Position numbers and translations under genes: made by a program. The notes beneath the pieces are model-generated. The model was not told where the DNA came from and did not search any database. It saw nothing but the letters and a program-made list of their open reading frames with translations. Source: Streptomyces solicavernae (GTDB lineage Bacteria > Actinomycetota > Actinomycetes > Streptomycetales > Streptomycetaceae). Taken from it: a stretch of DNA of 64,000 nt. The stretch is from NCBI RefSeq assembly GCF_029968095.1, contig NZ_JASCIR010000009.1, forward strand, positions 1 through 64,000, in the 5' to 3' direction. This document shows positions 19,304 to 28,335 of this stretch, in pieces; the stretch's first letter is position 1; every line of letters begins with the position of its first letter.

Positions 19304-20995
19304 TCATCCCTGGGTGTTCTGAGTGGCGTTGCGGCGGCTGTGCTCGATGGCGGCGCGCAGCACGTCACGGTCGTCGAAGGGGCGGACCACTCCGTTGATG
19401 TCCTGGCCCTGCTCGTGGCCCTTGCCGGCGACGAGGACGGTGTCCCCGGGGCGGGCGCGGTGCACGGCCGAGGCGATCGCGGCGGCCCGGTCCTCGAACA
19501 CCTGGACGTCGCCGCGCTCGTGCACCGGCACCTCGGCGGCACCGGCGATCATCGTGGCGAGGATGGAGAGGGGGTCCTCGGAGCGGGGGTTGTCCGAGGT
19601 GAGGACGGCGGTGTCGGCGAGCCGGGCGGCGGCGGCGCCCATCGGGCCGCGCTTGGTCTGGTCGCGGTCGCCGCCGCAGCCGAGCACGATGTGCAGCTTG
19701 CCCTCGGTGACCTTGCGCAGGGCGCGGAGCACGGACTCGACGGCGTCGGTCTTGTGGGCGTAGTCCACGACCGCGAGGTACGGCTGCCCGGCGTCCACCC
19801 GCTCCAGGCGGCCCGGCACCCCGGGGACGGCCGCGATGCCGTCGGCCGCGGTCTGCGGGTCGATGCCGGAGGCGGCGAGGGCGACGATCGCGGCGAGGGT
19901 GTTGGCCACGTTGAAGGGCCCGGCGAGCGGCGACTTCGCGGCGATCCGCTCGCCCTTGGGGCCGACGACGGTGAACGTCGAGTCCATCGGGCCGACTTCG
20001 ACGTCCTCGGCGCGCCACTCGGCGTCCGGGTGGCCCTCGGCGGAGAACGTGATGACCGGGACGGTGGCCTCGGTCACCAGCCTGCGGCCGTACTCGTCGT
20101 CGAAGTTGACGACGCCGAGCCGGGAGCGTTTGGGCGTGAAGAGCTGCGCCTTGGCCCGGAAGTAGTCCTCCATGTCGGAGTGGAACTCCATGTGCTCCGG
20201 GCTGAGGTTGTTGAAGACGGCGACGTCGAAGACGCAGCCGTCGACCCGGCCGAGCACCAGGGCGTGGCTGGAGACCTCCATGGCCACCGAGTCGACGCCG
20301 CGCTCGCGCATCACCGCGAACAGCGCCTGCAGATCGGTGGCTTCGGGGGTGGTGCGCTCCGACTTGATGCGCTCGTCCCCGACCCGCATCTCGACGGTGC
20401 CGATCAGCCCGGACTTGTGCCCGGCGGCCTTGAGCCCGCCCTCGACGAGGTACGCGGTGGTGGTCTTGCCCGACGTGCCGGTGATGCCGATCTGCAGCAG
20501 GCCGGCGCCGGGGCGGCCGTAGATGGTGGCGGCCAGCTCGCCCATGCGGCCGCGCGGGTCGCCCACGACGAGCACCGGCAGCTCGGTCGCCGTGGCCCGG
20601 TCCATGCCGGCCAGATCCGTGAGGATCGCGGCGGCACCGAGGTCGGCGGCCTGCGCGGCGAAGTCGGCGCCGTGGACGCGGGCACCGGGGAGCGCGGCGT
20701 AGACGTCGCCGGGGCGCACGGCACGGGAGTCGTGCGTGATGCCCGTGATCTCCGCGGTTCCGGGTACGTCGACACCCAGCTGCTCGGCGAGGGTCGCGAG
20801 GGTGCTCGCGGAGACCTGCTCCGGCCGCGGCGGTCCCGGATATGTCACGGGAACGCCCTTCTGGGTGGTTTGGGACTGATCAGCGTGTGGCACGGCGGTG
20901 AGCGTACCCGGCGCACCCGGCGAGGCGCGAAATGGGCCGTCCTCGGGTGCGGGGCGGGGGTTCTGGTTCCCGGAGTCGGGGGTGATCGTTGTCAC
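19304..20995 (-). CDS. murE: MurE, UDP-MurNAc-dipeptide:diaminopimelate ligase
   Basis: Adds diaminopimelate to UDP-MurNAc-L-Ala-D-Glu. Visible landmarks are HDSRAVRPGDVYAAL in the N-terminal domain, TGTSGKTTTAYLVEGGL for ATP, and the substrate-selecting DNPRSEDP motif of diaminopimelate-type MurE. Streptomyces wall contains LL-diaminopimelate, so this copy should take that isomer. The start is uncertain. GTG at 20995 gives 563 residues with a poor ribosome site; GTG at 20848 follows AGAAGGGCG and would give 514, nearer the family norm. It follows ftsI with a 25-base gap. Confidence 0.94.
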   Translation of the reverse strand: MTTITPDSGNQNPRPAPEDGPFRASPGAPGTLTAVPHADQSQTTQKGVPVTYPGPPRPEQVSASTLATLAEQLGVDVPGTAEITGITHDSRAVRPGDVYAALPGARVHGADFAAQAADLGAAAILTDLAGMDRATATELPVLVVGDPRGRMGELAATIYGRPGAGLLQIGITGTSGKTTTAYLVEGGLKAAGHKSGLIGTVEMRVGDERIKSERTTPEATDLQALFAVMRERGVDSVAMEVSSHALVLGRVDGCVFDVAVFNNLSPEHMEFHSDMEDYFRAKAQLFTPKRSRLGVVNFDDEYGRRLVTEATVPVITFSAEGHPDAEWRAEDVEVGPMDSTFTVVGPKGERIAAKSPLAGPFNVANTLAAIVALAASGIDPQTAADGIAAVPGVPGRLERVDAGQPYLAVVDYAHKTDAVESVLRALRKVTEGKLHIVLGCGGDRDQTKRGPMGAAAARLADTAVLTSDNPRSEDPLSILATMIAGAAEVPVHERGDVQVFEDRAAAIASAVHRARPGDTVLVAGKGHEQGQDINGVVRPFDDRDVLRAAIEHSRRNATQNTQG

Positions 20996-21020
20996 GGGGC
21001 TACCTGTTCAGTGGGGCGGA

Positions 21021-22979
21021 TCAGTCTTTCGGGTCGAACGTGACCGGAAGGCCGGGGGCCTTGCTGCCGGAGGGCGGCACCTGAAGGGTCTTGAGCGCGA
21101 ACTCCATGACCGTCTTGTAGATCGGCGCACAGATCTGGCCACCGAAGTAGCTGCCCTTGGTCGGGTTCTGAACGGCGCAGTAAACCGCGATCCGCGGCTT
21201 GTCGGCGGGCGCGAATCCGGCGAAGGACGCGGTGTAGCCCTTGTAGCGGCCGGTCTTCGGGTCGACGCGGTTGGCCGTGCCGGTCTTGCCCGCCACGCGG
21301 TAGCCGTCGATCTTCGCCTTGGTGCCGGTGCCCTCGTCGTCGTCCACGACCGACTGCAGCATTTCGGACAGGGTCTTGGCGGTCTTCTCGCTCACGACCC
21401 GCTCCTTCTTCGGCTCGGGCGCCGGCGTGAACCGGCCATCGGGCCCCTTGGACCCGCGGATCAGCGTGGGCTCCACGCGTACGCCGCCGTTGGCCACCGT
21501 CGAGTACACGGAGGTGGCCTGCACGGCGTTGAGCGCGAAGCCCTGGCCGAACGGGATCGTGTACTGCTGCGAGGTCGACCAGTCCTCCGGCTTGGCGAGG
21601 ATGCCCGCGGTCTCGCCGGGGAACCCGAGCCCGGTCGGCCGGCCGATGCCGAACTTGCGGAGGTACGAGTAGAGGACCTTGTTGGCCTCCGGCTGGGTCT
21701 TGCCCAGCTGCTGCGTGGCGAGGATCGTGCCGATGTTGCTGGACTTGGCGAGCACTCCGTTGAGCGTCAGGTACCAGGTGGGGTGGTCGACGTCGTCCTT
21801 GAAGAGCCGGTCGCCGCGGTGCAGCCGGTTCGGCACCGTGACATGGGTGCCGGGTGTGGCCGCGTTCTCCTCCAGGACGGCCGCCATCGAGATCAGCTTG
21901 GTGGTGGAGCCCGGCTCGTACGCGTCGCGCAGGGCGGCGTTGCCGAGGGCCTGCGGGTCGGCCTCGGCGAGGTTGCCCGGGTCGAAGCCGGGGGCGTTGG
22001 CCAGGGCTAGCAGCTCCCCGGTCTTCGTGTCCTGGACGACGACGTAGCCGCGGTCGGCCTTGGACTTCTCGACCTGCTCGGCGATGGCCTTCTGGGCGAC
22101 GTACTGGATGTCGCGGTCGATGGTCAGCTCGATGTCGGAGCCGGGCGTCGCGGGGTTCTCGTCGCCGCCCGCCGTGGGGACGCGCCGGCCGCCGGACTGC
22201 GCGTAGGTGATCTTGCCGTCCTTGCCCGCGAGTTCCTCGTTCAGCTGGGCCTCGATGCCGCCGCCGCCCTTGCCGTCGGCGTTGACCCAGCCCAGCGTTC
22301 CGGCGGCGAGGTCGCCGTTCGGGTAGAGGCGCTTGCTGCTCGGCTCCTGGAAGACACCGGCGAGGACGCTGCCCTTGTCGGCCTCGTCCGCCTTCTCCTG
22401 GAAGGTGTTCTTCAGGTCCTTGATCTGCTTCCAGACCTCGGGGGTCTGACGGCGGGCGAGCAGGGCGTACCGGCTGTCGGGCTTCCTCAGCTTGCGGGCG
22501 ATGTCGGCGGCGTCCCGGTCGATGATCGGCGCGAGCAGCGCGGCGGCCTGCTCCGGCGCGTCCCTCACGTCGGTCGCCTCGGCCGTGAACATCGACGGGT
22601 CGGCGGTGATGTCGTACGCGTCCACGCTGATCGCCAGCTCGGCGCCGTTGCGGTCGGTGATGCCGCCGCGCTCGGCGGTCAGGGTGTGGCTGAAATAGCG
22701 GTTCTTCGCGGCCTTCGCCGCGTACGCGCTCGCGTCCACGGCCTGCACCTGCAACAGCCGTACGACGAAGGCGATCATCACCAGGGCCAGGGCCACACTG
22801 ATCAGCCGGAGCCGGGGCCGGGGGCTGCCGAGGCGGATAGTGCGGGGCCGGGGGGCGGCGGGGCGCGGCCGGCGGGCGGCGGGGCGGGCGCCGGGGGCGG
22901 GGCGTCGCGGGGTGGTGCCGGAGCGGCCCGGCTCGGCCGGTCCCGGCACCCGGCGTCGTGGGGGCTGCCTGTCGGTCAC
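21021..22979 (-). CDS. ftsI: FtsI/PBP3-type septal transpeptidase
   Basis: Class B penicillin-binding protein that cross-links septal wall, paired with FtsW. GTG at 22979 is chosen for its AAGGTGAT ribosome site and because it starts four bases after ftsL. The 652 residues comprise a long basic Pro/Arg-rich cytoplasmic tail (1-55), one membrane helix (about 57-78), a dimerisation domain and the transpeptidase domain. Its active site is STTK (358-361), SSN (413-415) and KTGT (565-568). It precedes murE in the cluster. Confidence 0.97.
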   Translation of the reverse strand: MTDRQPPRRRVPGPAEPGRSGTTPRRPAPGARPAARRPRPAAPRPRTIRLGSPRPRLRLISVALALVMIAFVVRLLQVQAVDASAYAAKAAKNRYFSHTLTAERGGITDRNGAELAISVDAYDITADPSMFTAEATDVRDAPEQAAALLAPIIDRDAADIARKLRKPDSRYALLARRQTPEVWKQIKDLKNTFQEKADEADKGSVLAGVFQEPSSKRLYPNGDLAAGTLGWVNADGKGGGGIEAQLNEELAGKDGKITYAQSGGRRVPTAGGDENPATPGSDIELTIDRDIQYVAQKAIAEQVEKSKADRGYVVVQDTKTGELLALANAPGFDPGNLAEADPQALGNAALRDAYEPGSTTKLISMAAVLEENAATPGTHVTVPNRLHRGDRLFKDDVDHPTWYLTLNGVLAKSSNIGTILATQQLGKTQPEANKVLYSYLRKFGIGRPTGLGFPGETAGILAKPEDWSTSQQYTIPFGQGFALNAVQATSVYSTVANGGVRVEPTLIRGSKGPDGRFTPAPEPKKERVVSEKTAKTLSEMLQSVVDDDEGTGTKAKIDGYRVAGKTGTANRVDPKTGRYKGYTASFAGFAPADKPRIAVYCAVQNPTKGSYFGGQICAPIYKTVMEFALKTLQVPPSGSKAPGLPVTFDPKD

Positions 22980-22983
22980 GGCA

Positions 22984-23598
22984 TCACCTTGCGGCGGTCG
23001 AAGGAGTGGGCTCCGCCCCGGTCCGCGCGCCGGACGAGGGGCTCGGCGGCTGCGCGGCGGGCGAACCGGAGGGCTTGGCTCCGCCGCTCGGCGTGCCTGA
23101 GGGCTTCGGGCTGCCGCCCGGCGAACCGGAGGGCTTCGGGCTCCCGCCCGGCGAACCGGAGGGCGGCGAACCGGAGGGCGGCGGCGTGGAGTTGGCGGTA
23201 CGGGGCGGCGGCTTGCTCGCGGCGGACGGTTCGGCGGTGGCCGGGTCCGTGGTGCCGTGCACCTTGCCCTCCGGGTCGAGGAAGGCGGGGTTGCCGCCGG
23301 GGACCATGCCCAGCTCGCGGGCGCGCCGCTCCAGGTTGCCGGGCGCGGAGTAGCCGTCGACCTCACGCTGGAGCTGCTGCTGCCTGTCGGTGAGCTCGGT
23401 GGTCTCCTTCTTCAGCTTGCTGAGCCGGAACGACCCTTGGTTGAGCGAGGAGTTGAGCAGCAGCAGCGCGATCAGGCCGCCGCCGAGCAGCACGACGACC
23501 AGCAGTACGAACGGGGTGCGGGCCGCGGTGGCCGGCCCGGCGGGGAGCAGCCGGGCGAGCCGCGCGGCCCTGCCCCGCATCTGCGGTCGTGCGCTCAT
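22984..23598 (-). CDS. ftsL: FtsL-like division protein
   Basis: Small bitopic membrane protein between rsmH and ftsI, the usual place of ftsL. ATG at 23598 follows GGGAGGGC. It has 204 residues: a basic N-terminus, one membrane helix (TPFVLLVVVLLGGGLIAL) and a coiled coil (LSKLKKETTELTDRQQQLQ). The septal-type ARELGMVPGGNPAFL segment follows. The last about 70 residues are an extracytoplasmic tail of Ser, Pro and Gly made of tandem PSGSPGGSPK-like decapeptides, which I do not regard as a core FtsL feature. Confidence 0.88.
   Translation of the reverse strand: MSARPQMRGRAARLARLLPAGPATAARTPFVLLVVVLLGGGLIALLLLNSSLNQGSFRLSKLKKETTELTDRQQQLQREVDGYSAPGNLERRARELGMVPGGNPAFLDPEGKVHGTTDPATAEPSAASKPPPRTANSTPPPSGSPPSGSPGGSPKPSGSPGGSPKPSGTPSGGAKPSGSPAAQPPSPSSGARTGAEPTPSTAAR
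23071..23178. repeat. Tandem 30-bp repeat in the ftsL tail
   Basis: The units at 23101-23130 and 23131-23160 differ by one base, and a diverged copy lies at 23071-23100. A shortened copy follows at 23161. Each full unit encodes ten residues (Pro-Ser-Gly-Ser-Pro-Gly-Gly-Ser-Pro-Lys type) of the FtsL C-terminal tail. The repeat length is a multiple of three, so copy-number change would keep the frame. Confidence 0.88.
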
Positions 23599-23623
23599 GC
23601 GAAGCCCTCCCCACTGCGCCGCG

Positions 23624-24580
23624 TCACGCGATGTCCTCCCGGATGCGCTGCGCCCCGCGCAGCCGCGCGGGCGCGGCCCTGCGATTCTCGGCCACCTCTT
23701 CCTCGGTGGGAAGTTCGGCACCGCGCGTGAGGAGCTTGAGCCGCGGCTGGTAGCGCTCGGGCACGACCGGAAGGCCGGGCGGCGCGGTGTTGGCCGCACC
23801 GGCCGCCAACACCTGCTTGACGAGCCGGTCTTCGAGCGAGTGGTACGAGAGGACGGCGATCCGCCCGCCGACCGCGAGCGCCTTCACGGCCGCCGGGATC
23901 GCCCGTTCCAGTACGGAGAGTTCACCGTTGACCTCGATCCGCAGCGCCTGGAACGTGCGCTTCGCGGGGTTGCCGCCGGTGCGCTTGGCGGCCTGCGGCA
24001 GCGCGTCCCGGATGAGTTCGACGAGCCGCGCGCTGTTGCTGAACGGCTCCTTCTCGCGCTCCCGCACGATCGCCGAGACGATCCGCTTGGCCTGCTTCTC
24101 CTCGCCGTACGCCCGCAGGATGCGCACGAGTTCGCCCGCCGGGTACGTGTTGAGCACCTCGGCGGCGCTCATCCCGGCCGTCTGGTCCATGCGCATGTCG
24201 AGCGGGGCATCCTGCGCGTACGCGAACCCGCGGTCCGCCTCGTCGAGTTGCATGGAGGAGACGCCGAGGTCGAAGAGGACGCCCTGGACGGCGGGGATCT
24301 CCAGGCGCCGCAGTACGTCCGGGAGTTCGTCGTAGACCGCGTGCACCAGGGTGGCCCGGTCGCCGTACGGGGCGAGCCGCTCGCCGGAGAGGCGCAGCGC
24401 CTCCTTGTCCCGGTCGAGGGCGACGAGCCGGGCCTCGGGGAAGCGGGTGAGCAGCGCCTCGCTGTGCCCGCCGAGGCCGAGCGTGCAGTCGACGACCACG
24501 GCTCCGGGCTGTGTCAGGGCCGGGGCCAACAGGTCCAGGCACCGCTGGAGCATCACCGGGACGTGTCGGCTCTCGCTCAA
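23624..24580 (-). CDS. rsmH: RsmH, 16S rRNA m4C1402 methyltransferase
   Basis: Methylates N4 of C1402 in 16S rRNA using S-adenosylmethionine; formerly MraW. The 318-residue protein begins [18 protein letters not shown] and has the SAM-binding [14 protein letters not shown]. Its [18 protein letters not shown] and [19 protein letters not shown] motifs are diagnostic. The start is TTG at 24580, preceded by GAGAGGGTG. It is the first gene of the dcw transcript here; no mraZ lies upstream. Confidence 0.96.
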   Translation of the reverse strand: MSESRHVPVMLQRCLDLLAPALTQPGAVVVDCTLGLGGHSEALLTRFPEARLVALDRDKEALRLSGERLAPYGDRATLVHAVYDELPDVLRRLEIPAVQGVLFDLGVSSMQLDEADRGFAYAQDAPLDMRMDQTAGMSAAEVLNTYPAGELVRILRAYGEEKQAKRIVSAIVREREKEPFSNSARLVELIRDALPQAAKRTGGNPAKRTFQALRIEVNGELSVLERAIPAAVKALAVGGRIAVLSYHSLEDRLVKQVLAAGAANTAPPGLPVVPERYQPRLKLLTRGAELPTEEEVAENRRAAPARLRGAQRIREDIA

Positions 24581-24731
24581 AACACCCTCTCAAGTAGAGC
24601 GCGGCCGCACACGCACTGCCGGGTCCCCGCCCGCTCGAAGGGGAACGGCCCGCCTGGCGCCGGGGAAGGGGCGTCAGCCGACCGGGAGCGGGAGGAGGCC
24701 GAGCCGTACGTGCGCACCGCGCGCGGGGAAA

Positions 24732-24761
24732 TCCGTAAGGAATCTCCGGGAAACCAGTCAA
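24732..24761 (-). promoter_or_regulatory. Candidate promoter of the dcw operon (rsmH)
   Basis: On the minus strand TTGACT (24756-24761) and TACGGA (24732-24737) are 18 bases apart, a good vegetative promoter match. The leader to rsmH would be about 145 bases. The rest of the 492-base gap 24581-25072 holds the 11-bp repeat at 24900-24943 and the carbonic anhydrase promoter. I see no gene in it. Confidence 0.6.
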
Positions 24762-24899
24762 GGAGGGAGGGTTGTCCGCCTCCCGCTTCGCGTCACTTTA
24801 GTCCACGCTGTCCCGCGGTCAATCTCCGGCCACGCGCGCGCTGTGCGCGTCGTACGGGAGCCCCCTGGAGGCCTTCCGGGAGCCCTCCGGGGGCGCTTC

Positions 24900-24943
24900 G
24901 GGGCCGCTTCGGGGCCACTGCGGGGCCACTGCGGGGCCACTGC
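24900..24943. repeat. 11-bp tandem repeat between rsmH and carbonic anhydrase
   Basis: Three exact copies of GGGGCCACTGC run from 24911 to 24943, preceded by one diverged copy (GGGGCCGCTTC). They lie in the divergent intergenic region about 130 bases before the carbonic anhydrase gene. Confidence 0.85.
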
Positions 24944-25072
24944 GGGAGCCTGCTCACCCGTACGGACGCGGCCTGTGCGGGTCTGTGCGTTCCCTCACAA
25001 CAACGGCATAAGGCGTTCTTTGTCCCCTCCCACAGCGGGCCCGCGCGTGCGGTGCGGACTACCGTCGTACGC

Positions 25073-25627
25073 ATGTCGACAGCCTCAGTTCCCGCAGACC
25101 CCGCCGGCCGCATTGCGCACGCGTCCGCCGAAGGTACAGTCACCGACCGCCTCGTCGAGGCGAACCAGCGGTACGCCTCCGCCTTCACCGACCCGGGCAT
25201 GGACGCCCGGCCCGTCCTCAACGTCGCCGTCGTGGCCTGCATGGACGCCCGGCTCGACCTGCACGACGCCCTCGGGCTCGAACTCGGCGACTGCCACACG
25301 ATCCGCAACGCGGGCGGCGTGGTCACCGACGACGTGATCCGGTCCCTGACCATCAGCCAGCGCGCGCTCGGCACCCGCAGCGTCGTCCTGATCCACCACA
25401 CCGGCTGCGGTCTGCTCAGCCTCACCGAGGACTTCCGGCACGAGCTGGAGGACGAGGTGGGCCAGCGTCCGGCGTGGGCGGTGGAGGCCTTCCGCGACGT
25501 CGACCAGGACGTGCGCCAGTCCATGGCGCGGGTGCGCACCTCGCCGTTCCTGCTGCACCGCGAGGACGTGCGCGGCTTCGTCTTCGACGTGAAGACCGGC
25601 CTGCTGCGGGAGATCGACCCGGCGTAA
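25073..25627 (+). CDS. Beta-class carbonic anhydrase
   Basis: Interconverts carbon dioxide and bicarbonate in the cytoplasm. The 184-residue protein shows the beta-class zinc ligands: Cys and Asp-Arg in ACMDARLD, and the His and Cys of LIHHTGCGLL. The RNAGGVVTDDVIRSL segment lies between them. ATG at 25073 has no Shine-Dalgarno, but TACCGT lies at 25060-25065, seven bases before it, so a leaderless message is likely. It is divergent from rsmH. A hairpin at 25655 ends it. Bicarbonate supply for fatty-acid or amino-acid synthesis is its probable use. Confidence 0.93.
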   Translation: MSTASVPADPAGRIAHASAEGTVTDRLVEANQRYASAFTDPGMDARPVLNVAVVACMDARLDLHDALGLELGDCHTIRNAGGVVTDDVIRSLTISQRALGTRSVVLIHHTGCGLLSLTEDFRHELEDEVGQRPAWAVEAFRDVDQDVRQSMARVRTSPFLLHREDVRGFVFDVKTGLLREIDPA

Positions 25628-25654
25628 CGGTCCGCCCCTTCTCTGTGTTCACGG

Positions 25655-25685
25655 CTCCGCCGGGTGCTGTCCAGGCCCGGCGGAG
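25655..25685 (+). terminator. Hairpin terminator after the carbonic anhydrase gene
   Basis: CTCCGCCGGG (25655-25664) pairs with CCCGGCGGAG (25676-25685) around an 11-base loop, 28 bases after the stop codon. The following 230 bases up to the MoxR gene have lower GC near 25720-25800 and probably hold the MoxR operon promoter. I cannot fix its boxes. Confidence 0.75.
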
Positions 25686-25915
25686 CGCTGCGTTCCGGGC
25701 AGGTCCAGAGAGAAATCAGCCGTACTCATATCCCAAAAGGCCGCAAGGCCCGACATATCGCCGCCAGTTATCCACAGGCAAGTGACACGACCCGGTAACG
25801 GCAACAAGAATGCGTGTGTGGCATCCCGCGGACGCTTCCGCGAGCGGTGCCGTGATTCGGGGAGGGCCGTGTCGCACCGAGACACCGGCCTTGAGAACGG
25901 GCCGAGGAGGGCCGG

Positions 25916-26962
25916 GTGACGACCTATGAAGATCGAGCGAGCCTCACTGACCTGACCACGACCGCGGAGCGGGTCCGCAGGTCGGTGGAGGGTGTGATCG
26001 AGGGCAAGCCGGAGGTCGTACGGCTCTCGCTGACCGTGCTCCTCGCCGAGGGGCACCTCCTGATCGAGGACGTCCCCGGCGTGGGCAAGACCATGCTCGC
26101 CAAGACCCTCGCGCGGTCCATCGACTGCTCGGTGCGCCGCATCCAGTTCACGCCGGACCTGCTGCCCTCGGACATCACCGGGGTGTCGATCTTCGACCAG
26201 CAGGAGCGGGACTTCGAGTTCAAGCCGGGCGCGATCTTCGCCCAGATCGTCATCGGCGACGAGATCAACCGCGCCTCCCCCAAGACCCAGTCCGCGCTCC
26301 TGGAGTCCATGGAGGAGCGCCAGGTCACGATCGACGGGAAGAGCTACGAGCTGCCCGACCCGTTCATGGTCGTGGCCACGCAGAACCCGGTCGAGATGGA
26401 GGGCACGTACCCCCTCCCCGAGGCCCAGCGGGACCGCTTCATGGCCCGCGTCTCCATCGGGTACCCGAGCGCCGAGGCCGAGCTGCAGATGCTCGACGTG
26501 CACGGTGCGGTCTCGCCCCTGGACGACCTGCAGCCGGTGGCGCACGCCCACGACATCGTCAAGCTGATCGAGGCGGTGCGCACGGTCCACGTCGCGGAGC
26601 CGGTGCGGCGTTACGCGGTCGACCTGGTCGCCGCGACGCGTACGCACCCCGACCTGCGGCTCGGCGCATCGCCGCGCGCCACCCTGCACCTGTTGCGCGC
26701 CGCGAAGGCCGCCGCCGCCCTGAACGGCCGGGAGTTCGCGCTGCCGGACGACGTCCAGTCGCTCGCCGTCCCCGTCCTCGCCCACCGCCTGCTGCCCACG
26801 GCCCAGGCCCAGTTGAACCGCCGTACGGCCGAGCAGGTCGTCCTGGAGATCCTGCAGCGCACGCCGGTGCCCGCCGCCCCCGCACCGGCCTCCGGGTACC
26901 CGGGCCAGCTGCCGGGTGCCAACGCCTACGGCCGGCAGCCGCCCGGCGCCCGGAGGCTGTGA
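25916..26962 (+). CDS. MoxR-family AAA+ ATPase
   Basis: Chaperone-like AAA+ ATPase. Walker A is EDVPGVGKTMLAKTL, Walker B is FAQIVIGDEINRASPKTQ, sensor 1 follows in VVATQNPVE, and the MoxR-typical MEGTYPLPEAQRDRF is present. It has 348 residues with a Pro/Ala-rich tail. GTG at 25916 follows GAGGAGGG. The gene runs straight into a DUF58 gene and then a transglutaminase-type membrane protein. MoxR proteins commonly act with vWA-like or DUF58 partners to mature or assemble other proteins. The substrate here is unknown. Confidence 0.93.
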   Translation: MTTYEDRASLTDLTTTAERVRRSVEGVIEGKPEVVRLSLTVLLAEGHLLIEDVPGVGKTMLAKTLARSIDCSVRRIQFTPDLLPSDITGVSIFDQQERDFEFKPGAIFAQIVIGDEINRASPKTQSALLESMEERQVTIDGKSYELPDPFMVVATQNPVEMEGTYPLPEAQRDRFMARVSIGYPSAEAELQMLDVHGAVSPLDDLQPVAHAHDIVKLIEAVRTVHVAEPVRRYAVDLVAATRTHPDLRLGASPRATLHLLRAAKAAAALNGREFALPDDVQSLAVPVLAHRLLPTAQAQLNRRTAEQVVLEILQRTPVPAAPAPASGYPGQLPGANAYGRQPPGARRL

Positions 26963-28335
26963 TGGCGGTCGGGGGGCCGCCGCCGCAGACCGGTCAGGCG
27001 GACGCGGACGACGACCGGGGCAGCCTGCGCACCGCGTTCGCCGGGCTGACCACCCGCGGCCGCTCCTTCCTCGCCGCCGGCATCGCCGCGGCGGCGTGTG
27101 CGTACGTCCTGGGCCAGGGCGACCTGCTGCGCGTCGGGCTGCTGCTCGCCGTGCTGCCGCTGCTCTGCACGCTGGTGCTGTACCGCACGCGCTATCGCGT
27201 CGCGGGCTCGCGCCGCCTGACGCCCGCGCGCGTGCCCGCGGGCTCCGAGTCCCGAGTGCACCTGCGCATGGACAACGTGTCGCGGCTGCCCACCGGACTC
27301 CTGATGCTGCAGGACCGGGTGCCCTATGTGCTCGGCCCGCGGCCCCGGTTCGTGCTCGACCGGGTGGAGGCGGGCGGCCGCCGCGAGGTGTCCTACCGCG
27401 TCCGCTCCGACCTGCGCGGACGCTACCCGCTTGGGCCGCTGCAGCTGCGCCTGTCCGACCCGTTCGGCATGTGCGAGCTGACCCGCTCCTTCAGCGCGTA
27501 CGACACCCTGACGGTCGTCCCGCGCGTGACGCCGCTGCCCGCGGTCCGCCTCTCCGGCGAGGCCGCCGGGTACGGCGACGGCCGCCAGCGCGCGCTCGCC
27601 CTCGCCGGCGAGGACGACGTGATCCCGCGCGGGTACCGGTACGGCGACGACCTGCGCCGCGTCCACTGGCGCTCCACCGCGCGGTACGGCGAGCTGATGG
27701 TGCGCCGCGAGGAGCAGCCGCAGCGCGCCCGCTGCACGGTGCTGCTCGACACCCGCCGCGCGGCCCACGAGGGCGCCGGACCCGACTCGCCCTTCGAGTG
27801 GGCGGTCTCCGGCACGGCCTCCGCCGTGGTGCACATGCTCGAACGCGGCTACGGCGTCCGCCTGTTGACCGACACCGGCGCGTCCGTGCCGGGCGAGGGC
27901 CCCGACGGCTTCGCGGGCCCCGGCCTGGAGTCGGCCGACGCGGCCGGGCTGATGATGGACACCCTCGCGGTGGTCGACCACTCGGACGGCACGGACCTGT
28001 CGCGCGCGTACGAGGTGCTGCGCGGCGGGAACGAGGGCCTGCTCGTCGCCTTCCTCGGCGACCTGGACGCGGCGCAGGCCGCCGTGGCCGCGCGGATGCG
28101 GCAGCGCAGCGGCGGGGCCGTCGCGTTCGTCCTGGACGGCCGGGCGTGGACGCGCACACCGGGCGGCGGTCCGTCCGGCCCGTTCGAGGAGCGGCTGCGG
28201 CAGTTGCGCGAGGCGGGCTGGACGGCGATCGGGGTGCCGCCCGGCGCGGACCTGGCGCAGCTGTGGCGCGAGGCGGACCGGCACAGCGCGGGCGCGGGCT
28301 CCGTCGCGGGCACGACTCCGGGAGGCTGGTCATGA
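26962..28335 (+). CDS. DUF58 domain membrane protein
   Basis: A 457-residue protein. Two hydrophobic segments near the N-terminus (about 28-70) precede a beta-rich stretch. The DUF58 motif YRYGDDLRRVHWRSTARYGELMVRREE lies at about 225, followed by a vWA-like domain (VLLDTRR). ATG at 26962 lies five bases after GGAGG; a GTG three bases earlier is the alternative. The stop codon of the MoxR gene overlaps this start and ATGA at the other end overlaps the transglutaminase gene, so all three are coupled. It is the likely MoxR partner, by family association only. Confidence 0.9.
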   Translation: MAVGGPPPQTGQADADDDRGSLRTAFAGLTTRGRSFLAAGIAAAACAYVLGQGDLLRVGLLLAVLPLLCTLVLYRTRYRVAGSRRLTPARVPAGSESRVHLRMDNVSRLPTGLLMLQDRVPYVLGPRPRFVLDRVEAGGRREVSYRVRSDLRGRYPLGPLQLRLSDPFGMCELTRSFSAYDTLTVVPRVTPLPAVRLSGEAAGYGDGRQRALALAGEDDVIPRGYRYGDDLRRVHWRSTARYGELMVRREEQPQRARCTVLLDTRRAAHEGAGPDSPFEWAVSGTASAVVHMLERGYGVRLLTDTGASVPGEGPDGFAGPGLESADAAGLMMDTLAVVDHSDGTDLSRAYEVLRGGNEGLLVAFLGDLDAAQAAVAARMRQRSGGAVAFVLDGRAWTRTPGGGPSGPFEERLRQLREAGWTAIGVPPGADLAQLWREADRHSAGAGSVAGTTPGGWS

